From contig NC_092671.1 in NCBI RefSeq assembly GCF_964355755.1, forward strand, positions 39,201,304 to 39,265,303: a DNA stretch of 64,000 nt. The letters are read 5' to 3'. The notes under the pieces were generated by a model, which was not told where the DNA came from, did not search any database, and was given only the letters and a program-made list of their open reading frames with translations. The position numbers and the translations under genes were made by a program. Of this stretch, positions 59,856 to 64,000 are shown piece by piece. Every line of letters begins with the position of its first letter. The first letter of the stretch is position 1. This DNA is from Antedon mediterranea (taxonomy: Eukaryota > Echinodermata > Crinoidea > Comatulida > Antedonidae).

Positions 59856-61361
59856 ATCAGTTGACTTTTCTTCGTCGCAACGTGTTACACACCACAGTTG
59901 ACGTTAAATTGATTCCTCTGGCAGCATGCCTTGTGGATCGCGCAATGATTTTGGAAAAAACCTAATATTAATAACTAGGTAGGTATATTCGGCAGGAATT
60001 TCATAAAATAAACAATTAAGATATTCAAATAACATTAAACATGATGTTAAAAGTGACATGCACACCATCCTACACATCACTGGGCGAATTAAGTACTAGT
60101 ATGATGGGATTGAACGGCCAATCTACCGTATTAGTAATTATTAGTTACTATATTTATCAGATTCAGGATGATGAAAAAAAGTGCAAAAATGATTTGTGTT
60201 GCCATACAGCAGCCTCTCTATTGGATGCCAGTCAGAAAATATGATGTTAGAGGAAATGACGATGCCAGGATCACCCACACGTACCAACCTAACAACCATC
60301 CATTCAGTGTCAGAGTGTGATGGTACATGATGGTATAAATGTTACTACAGTACTACTACTAGCTAGGCCTTTCTAGCGGCACAGTATGAAATTAACAATT
60401 CCATTGACCAAAACTTACTGATTGCAAATTAGAATTGCTCACTACTAACTGATCGTTTGTTGAAAATATAATAATACGATAACTACGATTATAAATATGC
60501 GCCACTCCTTTTTTGGAAATTCCCACCAATTAAAAAAAAAAATCTCTCTATGGAACGCCGTTGCTGCCTTCGATGTACAAACTAGTGCCAAGTGCATGCT
60601 AGAAATTCAATTTTAAAACTCCCTGTTTTAACAGCTGTAAAATAATTTTGCCGTAGGCCGTGAAGGCTAAAATGATTTAAAGATAAATCGAGAGTGTATT
60701 TTTTTGCGATACATGCACAATCAATATTAATACTGTACAAAATTAGCAAAATTCACATACATAAAGAAAACAAATTTAATATTATGTTAATATAAACAAG
60801 TTTAATTCAACTCATCACAATTCTAGGCTTTAACAGAACCAAATTGTTCTAATATGTCACATGAATATTTAAATTGACTATGTTTACATTTTTACAGCTG
60901 AAACACATTTTGAATTTTTTTATGGCTGACTTTCAATCTCAATTAGTCTTTCATTCACCTGAATGATGAATGAAATCAGGACTGTTTCAAGTACTTTGGT
61001 CCTATCATTGACCAAGTGAGATTTTCTCGTCCAGTGCCCAGCTTAATCCGGAGGAGAGGCATAAGCCACGTTTGAGGCAGATACTAGATGCAGGGGATGC
61101 CATCAGAGTCAGCAGTGCTGATTTCAAATGCCTAATTTGAATAAATTTTAATAATAGTCTAGTAATCATGTATAATATGCATAATAAACGCATTAAAATA
61201 TGAGTCTCCACCCACATAAAATAAGATGTTCTGTATGTAGGCACACCAAGTTACATGATTACCATATGTTGCAGGTGGATGTAATACCATCTGAGATACC
61301 TTTTCACACTTTCTAGTATAAAAAAACATGTCTTATATCAAGGCTATGTCATTTGATAGGC
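59856..61361. other. Intergenic, no gene recognised
   Basis: No exon or RNA gene found. A stretch at about 60960-61140 is less AT-rich and holds a 79-codon minus-strand ORF without recognisable similarity; I do not call it a gene. Confidence 0.45.
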
Positions 61362-61452
61362 CTGGTCTACACTATCAAACTTTGTGTGTCAAAAAAATGA
61401 GATGACATGATGTCATATCACTACCATATTTAAGCATAGCACTACCATACTG
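61362..61452. mobile_element. Truncated palindromic MITE
   Basis: GGTCTACACTATCAAACTTT at the left and CACTACCATATTTAAGCATA inside; the right end is missing. Confidence 0.65.
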
Positions 61453-61935
61453 TTTTAACTTGCATTATTTCCTATTATATTCCTGATACCTTAAACAATT
61501 CTATTTATAGCTCATTACTGTTAAGTGCTATAAAATTAAAAAACAATTGTTTTTTTACCCTTACATGTTATGCAATAATGATATTTACAAATAGTGCATA
61601 GTGCTTAGTATGCACTATTGAATTATTATACTATACTAAGTCCTTAATAATATCTATCCCTGATAAAAAAAAATATGCACTATTTAATTATTATACTAAG
61701 TCCTTAATAATATCCATCCCTGATAAAAAAAATAATAACAGCTATTTTAAATTATTGTGTATTGAAACATTTTTTATTACATAAACATCAATTGTACGTG
61801 GAATTATGGAATGGACGTTTAAAAGACAACAAAAGAATGGAAAGTTGTAATTAAATCATGGAATTTGATTTAGTAATATTTACATTGGAAATAAATATAT
61901 GTATCATGTGTATTTACACTATTGACAATTCAGTA

Positions 61936-62105
61936 TAAAGCTCTGTCTACACTATCAAACTTTATGCGACAAAACATGTGATGTACCCATATTTTGACAT
62001 GATGTCATATCACTACTATATTTGGGCATATCACTACAATATTTGGGTAGATCACTACCATATTTGGGTAGATCACACTAGTTTGATAGTGTAGATGGAG
62101 CTTTA
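61936..62105. mobile_element. Palindromic MITE, full-length copy
   Basis: AAAGCTCTGTCTACACTATC at the left, GATAGTGTAGATGGAGCTTT at the right. Several TACTATATTTGGGCATATCA-type units lie between. Confidence 0.85.
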
Positions 62106-62691
62106 GAGCTAATCTTGAATAAACTTTGAATGAATACTGTGCTCTTTCCTACATTGGAGTTAAATAAAGTAAATCTTGCAGTTCAGCATTCAAACGCAGA
62201 AATACTCATATTTATATAAATACTCTATCGCCCTCATAGACAGCGTTATATCGTAGTTAACGACATGGAGGTATAAGACTCTAGTGTGTGAACACAGCTC
62301 TTATTTATTAATTTATTTGGAAATTTGAATTGACCAAATAAAAATATTTCAATTTATTTTAGTTATTTGAACGAGCTTGATCTTTTTAAAGGTTATTTTA
62401 TTTGTTCATGAGCATTTGTGGGAAAAAAATTGAAAAATAAAACTTGGAAGACTAAATTTTGTCTAGAATAGAAAATCAGGAGAAACTTGGTGGCAAAGAA
62501 AACATCTTTATGCAATAGAAAATTTTGGTTTACTAGATGTTTGAAAATACTGTTCCCATCATTTCAATTTGAAATAAAAGTACAAAAAGAAAGAAATTGG
62601 GCCGACAGTACCTGAAACTGCCAAGTTGTAGTAGATTGGTTTAAGTATGATTTTATAACATTTACAGTAGTACCTAGGAAAAACACTTCCC
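62106..62691. other. Intergenic, no gene seen
   Basis: AT-rich sequence between two MITE copies with no recognisable feature. Confidence 0.45.
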
Positions 62692-62812
62692 TTAAGCTCT
62701 GTCTATCAAATTTTATGGGACAAACAATATGATGTGCCCATATATAGACATGATGATGTCATATAACTACCATATTTGGGAATATCACTACCATATTTGG
62801 GCATTCACTACC
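62692..62812. mobile_element. Palindromic MITE, diverged copy
   Basis: CTTAAGCTCTGTCTATCAAA at the left, TGATGTGCCCATATATAGAC and two CTACCATATTTGGG units follow; the right end is eroded. Confidence 0.7.
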
Positions 62813-64000
62813 CTATAATTGGTCATTTTGAGTCATGGAGGTGTGTAATATATAGCAAACACTTGTATAACTAACAAATGTAACAACTCTCTCTTACAGT
62901 ATAGATATAACATTCACATATTTCCTTATATATTTATTAACTCATAAACTATAGATTCAAAAAATGAAATATAGTTTAATAGCAAGTATGCTGAATATAT
63001 TGTGTGTTTGACTGGGTTAATTTCAAACTATAAACCATTACACAGCGACAAAAACAATGGCCGATTAATGCCCTCTATGACGATTAAATGCATACAAAAA
63101 TAGCTGATGTAATTAATAGCAAGACAAGTGATGCAGTTTCAATCAAATGTTATCCTCTCAAGAGACAAAAACATTGATTAATATCTGAAGAAATAAACTG
63201 CAAGAAACAAAATAGTCTATTTACTTGATATTATTCTTATTTCTCTAGCTTCTCTAAATCTACTTGATATAGTCCAATGTAATGGATGAAGGATTGATAG
63301 CATACACTATTCACTAAAATAATTATCTTTAAAATAATACTAGTACATTTTATTTTTAGCTCATTTTAATTTGCAATTAAATAAATTTCAATAAATGTAT
63401 CTGAATTGTACACTGTAGAAATATTTACAGTATTCAACAATCACAAAATATAGAAACCTAAAAATGATTTTATTTCAGTTTATTCAATCAAAAAGCTCAC
63501 GAAGGTAAATTTAAAAATGTTTGTCAAACATAATTTGCTGCAAGAACCAAGCCGTTTAAAATTAATCGTGTTTATTAATGATTTAAAACATTATTTGACT
63601 ATGATGCTTATTAGCGTAGTGTAAGCAATACTCAGCTGAAGTTCTAGTTAATTGGCATGACGGACTGAAATGTAAATGAGCGTTCACATACCGTAAACAA
63701 GTTTGTGCTTAACGTTACCATCATCATGGAAGTTGCCCACACACTACAGGTCACAAAAAGTGTGTTAGTCTTTATTTCTCGCTTGTTTAAACAGGTTTTT
63801 TTTTTCTTACACAGTAGCATGTGACAAACTAAGGCCGTGTTCGGAAGTAAAATCTGTTTACATGTGTAACTGTGGAATACACTAAAGAGCTAAACCAGTG
63901 ATCGTTCAGACGATGACAAATTTCCACATGTAAACTAAAAAATTTACCCAGCAAGGTCATATTTCATCTCTTTTCACTAGCAAAGTCAAATCCTCTTTAT
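62813..64000. other. Intergenic, no gene seen
   Basis: AT-rich DNA to the end of the window without recognisable exon, repeat boundary or RNA gene. Confidence 0.45.

Noticed and set aside
61005-61244. 79-codon minus-strand ORF in less AT-rich DNA
   Set aside because: No homology recognised, no splice partners found and no second copy for comparison.

Overview
The window looks like nuclear DNA of a marine invertebrate deuterostome, most likely an echinoderm. The support is indirect. Genes are intron-containing (GT-AG), intergenic DNA is AT-rich, and LINE, SINE and MITE remnants are everywhere. The palindromic word TAGGCCTA is very frequent. The gene families are otopetrin, TAX1BP1/CALCOCO, RING/B-box TRIM with filamin and beta-propeller regions, and a lineage-expanded thioesterase family. 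No species can be named from sequence alone. All thirteen recognised protein-coding genes lie on the minus strand.

Layout. 1-2.6 kb: two transposon-like elements with terminal inverted repeats (58-829 and 843-1714). 2.66-6.74 kb: two double-hotdog thioesterase-like genes (TE1, TE2). 9.65-14.45 kb: a tandem pair of single-exon, 578-residue otopetrin-like proton-channel genes. 15.7-38.1 kb: six more thioesterase-like genes (TE3-TE8), one split and decayed copy, and one short relic. Much of this came from a segmental duplication: about 14.84-20.9 kb matches about 28.37-33.9 kb. A roughly 2.6 kb tandem unit carries TE7, TE8 and the relic. Between the two large copies lies 5 kb of degenerate satellite, containing a 763-bp unit repeated nearly three times, followed by LINE fragments. 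40.7-50.4 kb: a 13-exon TAX1BP1/CALCOCO-type autophagy receptor gene of 913 residues, with minisatellites, MITEs and SINEs in its introns. 52.3-58.9 kb: two tandem single-exon TRIM genes; the second has an in-frame TAG and a damaged second B-box. 59.1-64 kb: a second element with long inverted repeats and a 9-bp target duplication, then gene-free DNA with MITEs.

The thioesterase array is the most distinctive content. Eight intact genes share one architecture: a short exon 1, a phase-1 intron inside the Gly codon that follows an acidic-Phe-Asn/Asp motif, and a long exon 2. All encode two hotdog halves with an acyl-ACP-thioesterase-like D-x-N-x-H...E active site in the second half. Two copies replace the catalytic Asn. 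Four copies carry an N-terminal leader that looks mitochondrial. Between duplicated copies the coding exons differ more than the noncoding flank, which points to diversifying selection or gene conversion. The TAX1BP1-like and TRIM genes are both of types linked to ubiquitin, autophagy and innate immunity, but nothing in the sequence shows that the neighbouring gene groups act together.
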